Source: Streptomyces sp. PCS3-D2 (GTDB lineage: Bacteria; Actinomycetota; Actinomycetes; Streptomycetales; Streptomycetaceae). From it: a stretch of 64,000 nt of DNA. Below, piece by piece: positions 21,163-33,600 of this stretch. The translations under genes and the position numbers were made by a program. How positions within the stretch are numbered: position 1 is the first letter of the stretch; each line of letters begins with the position of its first letter. Below the pieces are notes generated by a model that worked only from the letters and a program-made list of their open reading frames with translations, made no database searches and was not told the DNA's origin. Where the stretch lies: the NCBI RefSeq assembly GCF_000612545.2, contig NZ_CP097800.1, forward strand, positions 1,798,001 to 1,862,000, read 5' to 3'.

Positions 21163-21226
21163 AATGGTTACGCATCGGCCGCAACGCCGGCCTAGCTGAC
21201 TTTTGACTTCCAAGCTGCTGTGCAAG
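21161..21226 (-). pseudogene. Detached 3' tail of an NRPS gene (relic)
   Basis: About 62 nt directly before gene D match the very end of NRPS gene A at roughly 92% (5 differences in 62 by eye). They encode the same terminal peptide, [18 protein letters not shown], which normally follows the last carrier domain. Upstream of it the sequence is unrelated to any NRPS. Instead of ending NQGDS, a one-base insertion gives NH and an early TGA. No carrier domain remains, so it cannot act as an NRPS terminus. A short frame of 98 codons (21161-21457) reads into it, but its remaining part resembles nothing I recognise. Confidence 0.75.
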
Positions 21227-21552
21227 CACGGAGAAACGATGCTCAGCCGACACGGAAAGGTCTACGGCCGGATCGTCGTGGACCCCCGGCCGATTTATCG
21301 GACCAAATATTCGAGTATGCCGAGAGAAACTACGTGCCGGGCAGCCCAGTTGGGAATGGTCTCCATCAGGCTCTTGGACCACATGTGGCCCGCATGTCGG
21401 TCCGGGATTCGCCGACCCGAATACCAAAGCGGCCGTGCTCCGTTCAACCGATATCACAGGAAGAACGTCACCCCTCCGAAGTCACTATGACCCAGGGTCC
21501 GTGCGGCGATCAAAGGTTCGTTCAACTGAGTCTCCGCGCCACTTGAACGCGG
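21227..21552. other. Gap between NRPS genes C and D; likely promoter region of gene D
   Basis: No recognisable gene on either strand; frames up to about 100 codons exist but lack family features. The stretch is visibly poorer in GC than everything around it (for example 21295-21335 and 21430-21450). It lies between the terminator of gene C and the start of gene D, so it should hold the gene D promoter. I cannot assign promoter boxes confidently. Confidence 0.5.
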
Positions 21553-21587
21553 GAAGCCGCGGCCGGGGGGGAACCGGCCGCGGCTTC
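21553..21587 (-). terminator. Terminator hairpin after NRPS gene C, in the middle of the assembly line
   Basis: Arms 21553-21566 and 21574-21587 are exactly complementary (14 bp) with a 7-nt loop, beginning 35 nt beyond the gene C stop. It implies that the A-B-C transcript ends here and that D is transcribed separately. Confidence 0.8.
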
Positions 21588-21621
21588 GGGTACTACAGGG
21601 CGGTCCAGCGCCCCTCCGTCA

Positions 21622-24600
21622 TCAGGAGTCCTCGCGGGGACGCATCGGGCGCAGCGCGGGCCGGGCCGCCTGCTGCTTTCCGAGTTCCGCCGCGAGGCCG
21701 GCGACCGTCGGCGCGTTCAGCAGGACCTTCAGCGGGACCTCCACGCCGAGCCGCGCCCGGATCAGGCTGACCAGCCGGACCGCGAGCAGCGAGTGGCCGC
21801 CCAGCTCGAAGAAGTCGTCGTCCATGCCCGCGGCGTCGACTCCCAGCACCTGTGCGAACAGCTCGCAGAGGGTCTCTTCCTGCGGGGTGGACGGCGCCCG
21901 TCCGGCACCCGTCGCCCCGGCGTACTCCGGAGCGGGCAGGGCCTTGCGGTCCAGCTTGCCGTTCTGCGTCAGCGGCAGCCGCTCCAGCGTGACGACCGCT
22001 GCGGGAACCATGTGCTCGGGCAGCCGCTGGGCGACGAACTTGCGCAGGATTCCCGCTAGTTCGAGGTCGGACGGACTGTCGCCCTCAGCCGGGACGACGT
22101 ACGCGACGAGACGGATGTCACCGGGCGTGTCCTCGCGGGCCACGACCGCGGCCTGACCCACCGACGGGTGGACCGTGAAGGCGGCCTGGACCTCGCCCGG
22201 CTCGATCCGGAAGCCCCGGACCTTCACCTGCTCGTCGGACCTTCCCAGGTACTCAAGCTGTCCGTCAACGGTCCACCGGACCTGGTCACCGGTCCGGTAC
22301 ATCCGGCCGCCCTGCTCGAACGGGCAGGCCACGAAGCGCTCGCCCGTCAGCCCCGGCCGCCGGACGTAACCCCGCGCGAGCTGGGCACCGGCGATGTACA
22401 GCTCGCCGATGACCCCGGGCACCACCGGCTGCAGCGTCCCGTCCAGGACGTAGACCCGGGTGTTGGCGTTCGGCTTGCCGATCGGCACCGATTCGCCGAT
22501 CTCCTGGCCCGCCGCGACCTCGAACACGGTGCATCCGACGACCGTCTCGGTCGGCCCGTACTCGTTGACCACCACCGAACGCGGCGCCCGCTCCAGCCAC
22601 GAGCGGACCACGGCGCCGGTCAGCGCCTCACCACCGACGATCATCTTCCGCGCCGTAGTGGACACCTGCTCCACCGTCAAGAGCTCGCTGAGCAGCGGCA
22701 GGTGGGCGGGGACCACCTTGGCCAGCCCGAACCCGCCGCCCGCGGCGACCAGCGCCGCCAGTCCCTCGGCGCCGCCCTCGGGGCTCACCACGACCGCCGA
22801 GCCGGACACCAGGGGCACCAGCACGCTGGTCACTGTCAGATCGAAGGCGAGGGACGAGTGCAGGGGCGCCCCTCCCCCGTCCTGCATGCCGTAGGCCTCC
22901 CTCGCCCAGACCACGTAGTTCGTCAGGCCGCCGTGGGTGACCGCGACGCCCTTCGGACGGCCGGTGGATCCCGACGTGTAGATCACGTAGGCCAGGCCCT
23001 GCGGCGCCACGCCGACCCCGGGCTCGGTGTCCGGGCAGGCGCCGACCATGGCTGCGACCATCGGCTCGTCCAGCGCCATGGCGCGCACCCGGCCGACGGG
23101 CAGCTCGTCGAGCACCTCCTCCTCGCTCAGCAGCAGCGCGACGCCGCCGTCCGACAGCATGAACGCGATGCGGTCCGCCGGGTACTCCGGGTCGATCGGC
23201 AGATACCCAGCCCCCGCCTTCCAGACGGCCAGGATCGCGACGGTCATCTCGACGCCGCGCCGCATGCACAGGGCCACGAGGGACTCCGGGCCCACGCCCT
23301 GGCCGACGAGGTGGTGGGCCAGCCGGTTGGCACGCGCGTCCAGTTCGGCGTACGTCACCTCGACGCTGTCGCACACCACCGCGACCGCGTCGGGCGTACG
23401 GGCCACCTGAGCCTCGAACAGTTCCGGAACCGAGGCGTCAGGCATCTCGGCCTCGGTGTCGTTCCATTCGGTGAGCACCTGGTGCCGCTCGGCCTCGCCG
23501 AGCACCCGAAGGCCGCTCAGCGGCAGGTCCGGGCCGCCGTCGAGCGCCCGCTCCAGCGCGTCCACCAGGTTCCCGGTGACCGTGCGCACGAGCCCGGCCA
23601 CCATCCGCGGGTCGATCGGGGCGACCGCGTCGACGGCCAGTCCCAGCCGGTTGCCGTCGTCGTCGATGGCGACCGAGAGGGGGTAGTTGGTGCGGTCGAC
23701 GACCTTCACCGTCCTGATCCCCTCCAGGCTCCGCGCCCCGGCCTCCTCCACAGCCCCGGCGGAGGCCCTGCCCGAACCCTGGGCGCCGTTGTGCCGGTAG
23801 TTAAACATCGAGGTGAACAGGGGGGTGTCACCGGGGACGCCGCTGGCCCGCTGGGCCACCGCGAGGGGTGCGTGCTCGTGTTCCAGCAGCGCCGCGAGCT
23901 GACCACGCATCGCGGTGACCGCCGCCAGCGCGCCCGTCGAGTCGAGCCGGGCCCGTACCGGAAGCATGTTCATGAACGGGCCGGCCACGCGGTCGGATCC
24001 GGCGCCCGCGTTCATGCGTCCGAAGAGGACGGTGCCGAAGACCACGTCGTCACGGCCGCTGACCGCGGACAGCACCCGCGCCCACGCCACGTGCATCACC
24101 GTCGCCGCACTGACACCCAGGCGACGGGCGACCTCGCGCAGCCGGTCGTTCAGCTCGTCCGGGAACGCCAGCCCGGCCCGTACCACGCCCGCGCCGTCGC
24201 CCCGCGCGTCCACGAGCCCGAACGGAGCGGTCGGCTCCGCCACATCGCCCAGCAGCTCGGCGAAGAACGACTCGTGCTCCCCGCTGCCCAGCCCGGCACG
24301 GGCCTGGGCCACGAAGTTGCGGAACGGCAGCGGGTCGGGCAGCTCGGCGCCGCGTCCGGCGAGGAACGCCTGGACCTCCTCCAGCAGCACCACCACGGCG
24401 GTGTGGTCCTGCACCATGTGGTGCGCCCGGAACAGCACCAGCCACCTGTCAGTGCCCGGCTCCGCGGCCACGTGCAGGCCGATGAGCGGTGCCCGGACCA
24501 GGTCCATGTGCGAACCGCCCAGGGCCACCAACTCGCCCACCGGGTCGGCGCCGTTCGGGTCCAGCAGGACTTCTTCGACTGGCAGGACGGCGTGTCGCCA

Positions 24601-27600
24601 CACGACCTGCACGGGCTCGCGCAGGCCCTCCCACACGATGCCGGTGCGCAGGATGTCGTGCCTGTTCACGACCTGCTGGAGCGCATCGGTGAAGGCGTCC
24701 AGCCGCTCGCGGGAGTCGAACTCCATGACCGTCGGCATGACGTAGGCGTCCTCGCCGCCGTCGGCGAGGAGGTGGTGGAAGAGCAGACCCTCCTGGAGCG
24801 GGGCCAGCGGGTAGATGTCCGCGACGTTCGCGGCGCCGCCGTCGACGGTCGCGACGATCCGCTCCACCTCATCAGCGGTCAGGTCCACCAGCGGCAGCAT
24901 CTCCGGAGTGATCTCCAGCGCACCCGCCGGGATGGCGTTCTCGGGGACCACCATCTCCCCGGTTCCGGTCACCGCGGCCAGGCCCGCCACGGTCGGCGTC
25001 TGGAACAGCGCCCGCACGGACACGGACACGCCGTGGCCGCGCAGGATCTCGACCAGGCGGATCGCCAGCAGCGAGTGACCGCCGAGTGCGAAGAAGTCGT
25101 CGTCGACGCCCACGCTCTCCAGGCCCAGGACCTCAGCGAAGGCAGCGCACAGGATCTCCTCACGGACCGTGGAGGGGCCACGGCCCGAACCCGTCGAGTA
25201 CTCGGGAGCCGGCAGCGCCTTGCGGTCCAGCTTGCCGTTCACCGACAACGGCAGCGCTTCCAGGACCACGATCGCCGACGGAACCATGAACTCCGGCAGC
25301 CGGCCGGACAGGAACACCCGAAGCCCAACGGTCAGTTCATCGGCATCCACGTCGCTTGTGGGGACGACGTAGGCGACCAGACGCTTGTCACCCGAAACGT
25401 CCTCACGCGCCACCACAGCAGCCTGCGCGACCAGCGGATGCCCGACCACAACAGCCTGGACCTCACCCGGCTCGATCCGGAAACCACGGATCTTCACCTG
25501 CTCATCAGCACGACCCAGATACTCAACCCGACCCTGCGCATCCCAACGAGCAAGATCACCCGTGCGATACAGACGCTCACCCGAACCGAACGGCGACGCA
25601 ACAAACCGCTCAGCCGTCAGACCAGCACGACCCGCATAACCACGCGCCAGCTGAACACCAGCGAGATACAGCTCACCACCCACACCCACCGGAACCGGAG
25701 AAAGACAACCGTCAAGGACATAAACCCGCGTGTTCGCGATCGGAGCACCGATCGGAACCACCGCCACGTCCTCACCAGACGGGCACTCCCAGGCCGTGAC
25801 ATCCACAGACGCCTCAGTCGGCCCGTAAAGGTTGTGCAGCTCCACACCCGAACCGAAAACCTCGAAGAAACGAGCCACCACAACCGGCGAAAGCGCCTCA
25901 CCCGAGCAGATCACCCGCCGCAGACCCGTGCACCCAGCCGCAGCCGGATCCCGCAGGAACGCCTCCAGCATCGACGGCACGAAGTGCAACGTCGACACAC
26001 CCTCCCCACACACCAGCGAAGCCACATACCCCGGATCACGATGACCACCAGGACGCGCCACAACCAACGACGCACCCTCCAGCAACGGCCAGAAGAACTC
26101 CCACACCGACACGTCAAACCCGAACGGCGTCTTCTGCAACACCCGCTCACCAGAGACCAGCCCATACCGGGACTGCATCCACCCCAGCCGGTTCACGATG
26201 CCCGCATGGGACACCACAACACCCTTCGGACGCCCCGTCGAACCCGACGTGAACAGCACATACGCCGGGTGACCCGGGAGCACCTCATCCCGCTCCGCGT
26301 CCGAGAACACACCACCAGAAACACCGGCCAGCTCCGCAACCGTCACCTCGTCATCGAGCACCACCACAGCCGTGCCCTCAGGCAGCACGCCCGCCAGCTC
26401 GGCCGAGGTCACCACACACGCCGCACCCGAATCCGCCAGCATGAACCCCACACGCTCCGACGGCAGATCAGGATCGACCGGCACATACGCGCCACCCGCC
26501 TTCACCACCGCCAACAGCGAAACCACCAGGTCGACACCGCGCTCGAGGCACACCCCGACCACGGACTCCGCACCCACACCACGGCCGATCAGCACCCGAG
26601 CCAGACGGTTCGCACGCTCATCCAACTCCGCATACGACACCTCCACACCCTCGAACACCACAGCAACCGCACCCGGAGACCGCACCACCTGAGCCTCGAA
26701 CAACCCACCCAGCGTCCCCACCGGCAACTCAACCGCCGTGTCATTCCACCCCGACACCAACTCATACCGCTCAGCAGCACTGAGCACGTCCACCGCACCC
26801 AGTCGGAGTTCCGGCTCCGCGGCCACCGCGCCCAGCACCCGAACCAGCCCCTCGACCAGACGTTCCACCGACGCCACGTCGAACAGGTCCGCCGCCGCGA
26901 CCACTGCGCCGCGCAGACCCGCCGGCACACCGCCGGGCCCGAAGGACTCCCCGACACTGAATTCGAGGTCGAACTTGGCCACCGGCACACCGGCCGATGC
27001 CCCTCCCGCCTGGACCCCGGGCAGGTCCAGGGCCGCATCCGCGTTGTTCTGGAGGGTGAGCATCACCTGGAACAGCGGGTGCCGGGCCAGGGAGCGTGTC
27101 GGGGCGAGTTCCTCGACCAGCCGCTCGAACGGCACGTCCTGGTGCGCGAAGCCCGACAGACCGGCCTCCCGCACCCGCGCCAGCAGTTCGCGGAACGTCG
27201 GGTCCCCCGACAGGTCCGCACGTAGCATCAGCGTGTTGATGAAGAAGCCGACGAGGTCGTCCAGTCCTTCGTCCATACGTCCGGCGTTCGCCGACCCGAT
27301 CGGGATGTCCGTTCCGGCGCCGAACCGCGACAGCGTGACCGCCAGCGCTGCCTGGAGCACCATGAAGACCGTCACGCCCTCGGCGTGCGCCAGCTCCACC
27401 AGCCGCGCGTGTACCTCCGCCGGGATCTCCAGGGAGATTCCGTGCCCGCGGTGGCTGGCCACCGCGGGGCGCGCGTGGTCGAAGGGCAGCGCCAGTTCCT
27501 CGGGGATCCCGGCCAGCGCTTCGCGCCAGTAGGTCATCTGCTGGGAGACGACGCTGTCCGGGTCCTGGTCGTCGCCGAGCAGTTCGCGCTGCCACATCGC

Positions 27601-30600
27601 ATAGTCCGCGTACTGCACCGGCAGCGGCTCCCACTCGGGCGCCCGCCCCTCCTGGCGCGCGGCGTACGCGGCGGAGACGTCACGGGCCAGCGGCCCCATC
27701 GACCAGGCATCGCCGGCGATGTGGTGCACGGTCACGACGAGCACGTGCTCGTCCGCGTCGGCCGAGAACAGCCAGGCTCGGATGGGCACTTCAGCCGAGA
27801 GGTCGAAGGCGTACCGCGCCGCCTCCGACACCGCGGTGTCCACGTCGGCCACCGTGGTGGAGAGGTCCACGACGTCGAGCTTCCACGGCAGGTCCGCCAG
27901 GTCCAGCACCTGCTGGTACGGCTCGCCGTCGGCGACCGCGAACACCGTGCGCAGCGCTTCGTGGCGGCCGATGACGTCCCGCAGGGCGGCGCCGAGCGCC
28001 TCGGCGTCGACCTGGCCGGCCAGGCGGAGCACCATCGGGATGTTGTAGGTCGCGCTCGGCCCCTCCAGCTGGCCGATGAACCACAGGCGGCGCTGCGCGA
28101 ACGACAGCGGCACCCGCTCGGGGCGTTCCCGGGCGGCCAGCGCGAGGCGCGCCCGGTCGGCGCCGGCGATCCTGGCCGCGAGCCGGGCCACCGTCGGCGC
28201 CTCGAACAACGCACGGAGCGGCACTTCCACGCCGAGCACCGCCCGCACGCGGCTGACCAGGCGAACGGCGAGGAGGGAGTGGCCGCCGAGGGTGAAGAAG
28301 TCGTCGTCGACGCCTACGGTGTCCACGCCCAGCACCTGGGCGAAGACGCCGCTGAGGATCTCCTCGTGGAGGGTGGAGGGGGCCCGGCCCGGGCTCACCG
28401 CGTCGCCGTAGTCGGGCGCGGGGAGGGCCTTGCGGTCCAGCTTGCCGTTCACGGTCAGGGGCAGCTCGTCCAGCACCACGACCGCGGCCGGGACCATGTA
28501 CTCCGGCAGACGCTCTGCCACGAGCGCGCGCACCGACGCCGGCAGTCCGGCATCCGCGCCGGCCGCGGGCACGACGTAGGCGACGAGTCGCTTGTCGCCG
28601 GGCGTGTCCTCACGGGCGACGACGGCGGCCTGTGCCACCTCCGGGTGCCCGGCCGCCACGGACTGCACCTCGCCCAGTTCGATGCGGAACCCGCGCAGCT
28701 TGACCTGCTCGTCGGCCCGCCCGGCAAAGGTCAGCTGGCCGTCGGTCTCCCAGCGGGCGAGGTCGCCGGTCCGGTACATCCGCGCCCCGGCGCCGGCGAA
28801 GGGGCAGGCGACGAAGCGTTCGGCGGTCAGTTCGGGGCGGCCGTGGTAGCCGCGCGTAAGCTGCGCGCCCGCCACGTACAGCTCGCCCACCACACCGGCC
28901 GCGACCGGCTGGAGCGATCCGTCGAGGACGTACAGCCGGGTGTTGGCCGTCGGTGAACCGAAGGGGACCGTCCCCTCGCGCCCGGGGTCGACCGATCCGG
29001 TGGCCACGATCACGGTGGCTTCGGTGGGTCCGTAGGTGTTGACCAGGTTCCGGCCCCGCGCCCACGCGGCCGCCAGGCCCGGTTCGATCGCCTCGGCACC
29101 GACCACCAGCGAGCCGACGCCCGCCAGGTCCCCGGGCTCCAGCACACCGAGCAGCGACGGCACCACGCTCGCGGACCGCACACCGGCCGACTCGACCAGC
29201 GCGCGCAGCAGCTTCGGCTCCGCCCGCTCAGCCGCACCGGCCACCACCAGCGAACCACCACTGCCCAGCGTCACCGCCACGTCCAGCACCGACGCGTCGA
29301 AGCTGAACGAGGCGAACTGCAGCACCCCGACACCCGGCCCGACCTCCATCAGCGGACCGAACACCGACACCAGGTTCACCAGCCCGTCATGGGTGGCCGC
29401 GACGCCCTTCGGGCGGCCGGTGGATCCCGAGGTGTAGATGACGTAGGCCAGAGCGGCCTCCGCCACGGTGGCTTCGGGCGCGGTGTCCGGCAGCGCCGCC
29501 AGTTCGGCGGCCACCCGTGGGTCGTCGAGCCGGACCACCCGGTCCGCGTCGAGCCCGTCGGCCAAGTCGCCCGCGACGTCCTGGCGCAGGACGACCGCGC
29601 GGGCCCCGCTGTCGGCGAGCATGAACGCGAGGCGCTCGACCGGGTACTCCGGGTCCAGCGGGACGTAGGCGGCCCCGGCCTTCCAGGAGGCCAGGATCGC
29701 GACGACCATGTCCAGGCCGCGCGGCAGGCACAGGCCCACCACCGACTCGGGACCCACGCCCCGGCCGACGAGGTGGTGCGCCAGCCGGTTGGCCCGCGCG
29801 TTCAGATCTCCGTACGAGAGCTCGGTGCCCTCGAAGACGACGGCGACCGCGTCCGGAGTGCGCGCCGCCCAGGTCTCGAACAGCTGCGGGATGGACGCCC
29901 GCGGCACCTCGGCCGCGGTGTCGTTCCATGCGGTGAGCACGCGCTGCCGCTCGGCCTCGTCGAGCACGGTGACCGTGGTCAGCGGCAGGTCGGGGCCGCC
30001 GTCCAGCGCCTGTTCGAGCGCCGCCACCAGGTTCCGCGTGGCGGCGGTCATCAGCGTGGCGACCGCCTCAGGATCGATCGGGGCGACCGCGTCGATGGCC
30101 AGGCCCATCCCGTTACCGCCGTCGTTGACCGCGACCGAGAGCGGGTAGTTGGTGCGCTCCCGCTGGAGCAGGGTCTGGATGCCCTGCATGTCCTCGTCGG
30201 CCTGGGCGATCTGGTCGGCTGAAGGGGCGGTGTTGTGCCGGTAGTTGAAGAGCGAGGTGAACAGGGGGGTGTCACCGGGGACGCCGCTGGCCTGCTGCGC
30301 CACCGCGAGCGGCGCGTGTTCGTGCTCCACCAGGCCGGCCAGCTGACCGCGCATCGCCGACACCGCCGCCAGCGCGCCCAGCTCGTCCACGCGCACCCGG
30401 ACGGGCAGCGTGTTGATGAACGGGCCGGGCACCCGGTCCGCCCCGGGGCCGGCGTTCATGCGTCCGAAGAGGACGGTGCCGAAGACCACGTCGTCACGGC
30501 CGCTGACCGCGGACAGCACCCGCGCCCACGCCACGTGCATCACCGTCGCCGGGCTGGCACCGAGCCGCCGGGCGACCGCGCGCAGCCGTTCGGCCAGCTC

Positions 30601-33600
30601 GTCGTCGAAACGGGAGCCCGCCCGTGCCACCTCGGCACCGACGTCCCGCACGTCCACCACACCGTACGGGGCGGTGGGCTCGTCGACGTCACCCAGCAGC
30701 TCGGCGAAGAACCGCTCGTGCTCGGACCGTTCGACCCCGGCACGCGCCTGGGCCACGAAGTTGCGGAACGGCAGCGGCTCGGACAGCTCGGCGCCGCGTC
30801 CGGCGAGCGTCGCCCGTACCTCGCCGAGCAGCATCTCCAGACCGGTGTGGTCCTGCACCATGTGGTGGACGCGGACCAGCAGCAGCCAGCGGCCGTCGGC
30901 GATGCCCGCCACGTGCAGTCCGACCAGCGGCGCAGCGCCCAGGTCCATGGACAGGCCGCCGGCCGCCAGCAACTGGTCGATGGGGTCGGCGCCGTTCGGG
31001 TCCAGCAGGACTTCTTCGACTGGCAGGACGGCGTGTCGCCACACGACCTGCACGGGCTCGCGCAGGCCCTCCCACACGATGCCGGTGCGCAGGATGTCGT
31101 GCCTGTTCACGACCTGCTGGAGCGCATCGGTGAAGGCGTCCAGCCGCTCGCGGGAGTCGAACTCCATGACCGTCGGCATGACGTAGGCGTCCTCGCCGCC
31201 GTCGGCGAGGAGGTGGTGGAAGAGCAGACCCTCCTGGAGCGGGGCCAGCGGGTAGATGTCCGCGACGTTCGCGGCGCCGCCGTCGACGGTCGCGACGATC
31301 CGCTCCACCTCATCAGCGGTCAGGTCCACCAGCGGCAGCATCTCCGGAGTGATCTCCAGCGCACCCGCCGGGATGGCGTTCTCGGGGACCACCATCTCCC
31401 CGGTTCCGGTCACCGCGGCCAGGCCCGCCACGGTCGGCGTCTGGAACAGCGCCCGCACGGACACGGACACGCCGTGGCCGCGCAGGATCTCGACCAGGCG
31501 GATCGCCAGCAGCGAGTGACCGCCGAGTGCGAAGAAGTCGTCGTCGACGCCCACGCTCTCCAGGCCCAGGACCTCAGCGAAGGCAGCGCACAGGATCTCC
31601 TCACGGACCGTGGAGGGGCCACGGCCCGAACCCGTCGAGTACTCGGGAGCCGGCAGCGCCTTGCGGTCCAGCTTGCCGTTCACCGACAACGGCAGCGCTT
31701 CCAGGACCACGATCGCCGACGGAACCATGAACTCCGGCAGCCGGCCGGACAGGAACACCCGAAGCCCAACGGTCAGTTCATCGGCATCCACGTCGCTTGT
31801 GGGGACGACGTAGGCGACCAGACGCTTGTCACCCGAAACGTCCTCACGCGCCACCACAGCAGCCTGCGCGACCAGCGGATGCCCGACCACAACAGCCTGG
31901 ACCTCACCCGGCTCGATCCGGAAACCACGGATCTTCACCTGCTCATCAGCACGACCCAGATACTCAACCCGACCCTGCGCATCCCAACGAGCAAGATCAC
32001 CCGTGCGATACAGACGCTCACCCGAACCGAACGGCGACGCAACAAACCGCTCAGCCGTCAGACCAGCACGACCCGCATAACCACGCGCCAGCTGAACACC
32101 AGCGAGATACAGCTCACCACCCACACCCACCGGAACCGGAGAAAGACAACCGTCAAGGACATAAACCCGCGTGTTCGCGATCGGAGCACCGATCGGAACC
32201 ACCGCCACGTCCTCACCAGACGGGCACTCCCAGGCCGTGACATCCACAGACGCCTCAGTCGGCCCGTAAAGGTTGTGCAGCTCCACACCCGAACCGAAAA
32301 CCTCGAAGAAACGAGCCACCACAACCGGCGAAAGCGCCTCACCCGAGCAGATCACCCGCCGCAGACCCGTGCACCCAGCCGCAGCCGGATCCCGCAGGAA
32401 CGCCTCCAGCATCGACGGCACGAAGTGCAACGTCGACACACCCTCCCCACACACCAGCGAAGCCACATACCCCGGATCACGATGACCACCAGGACGCGCC
32501 ACAACCAACGACGCACCCTCCAGCAACGGCCAGAAGAACTCCCACACCGACACGTCAAACCCGAACGGCGTCTTCTGCAACACCCGCTCACCAGAGACCA
32601 GCCCATACCGGGACTGCATCCACCCCAGCCGGTTCACGATGCCCGCATGGGACACCACAACACCCTTCGGACGCCCCGTCGAACCCGACGTGAACAGCAC
32701 ATACGCCGGGTGACCCGGGAGCACCTCATCCCGCTCCGCGTCCGAGAACACACCACCAGAAACACCGGCCAGCTCCGCAACCGTCACCTCGTCATCGAGC
32801 ACCACCACAGCCGTGCCCTCAGGCAGCACGCCCGCCAGCTCGGCCGAGGTCACCACACACGCCGCACCCGAACCCGCCAGCATGAACCCCACACGCTCCG
32901 ACGGCAGATCAGGATCGACCGGCACATACGCGCCACCCGCCTTCACCACCGCCAACAGCGAAACCACCAGGTCGACACCGCGCTCGAGGCACACCCCGAC
33001 CACGGACTCCGCACCCACACCACGGCCGATCAGCACCCGAGCCAGACGGTTCGCACGCTCATCCAACTCCGCATACGACACCTCCACACCCTCGAACACC
33101 ACAGCAACCGCACCCGGAGACCGCACCACCTGAGCCTCGAACAACCCACCCAGCGTCCCCACCGGCAACTCAACCGCCGTGTCATTCCACCCCGACACCA
33201 ACTCATACCGCTCAGCAGCACTGAGCACGTCCACCGCACCCAGTCGGAGTTCCGGCTCCGCGGCCACCGCGCCCAGCACCCGAACCAGCCCCTCGACCAG
33301 ACGTTCCACCGACGCCACGTCGAACAGGTCCGCCGCCGCGACCACTGCGCCGCGCAGACCCGCCGGCACACCGCCGGGCCCGAAGGACTCCCCGACACTG
33401 AATTCGAGGTCGAACTTGGCGGCGGACGTACCCGCCGAGACCCTGCTCGTCGGCTCAGCACCCGACAGGTCCAGGGCCGCCTCCGCGTTGTTCTGGAGGG
33501 TGAGCATCACCTGGAACAGCGGGTGACGGACCAGGGAGCGCGTCGGGGCGAGTTCCTCGACCAGCCGCTCGAACGGCACGTCCTGGTGCGCAAACGCGCT

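Noticed and set aside
21161-21457. 98-codon minus-strand frame as a real small gene
   Set aside because: Only its last 20 or so residues are recognisable, as an NRPS tail. The rest resembles nothing known and lacks a convincing ribosome binding site.
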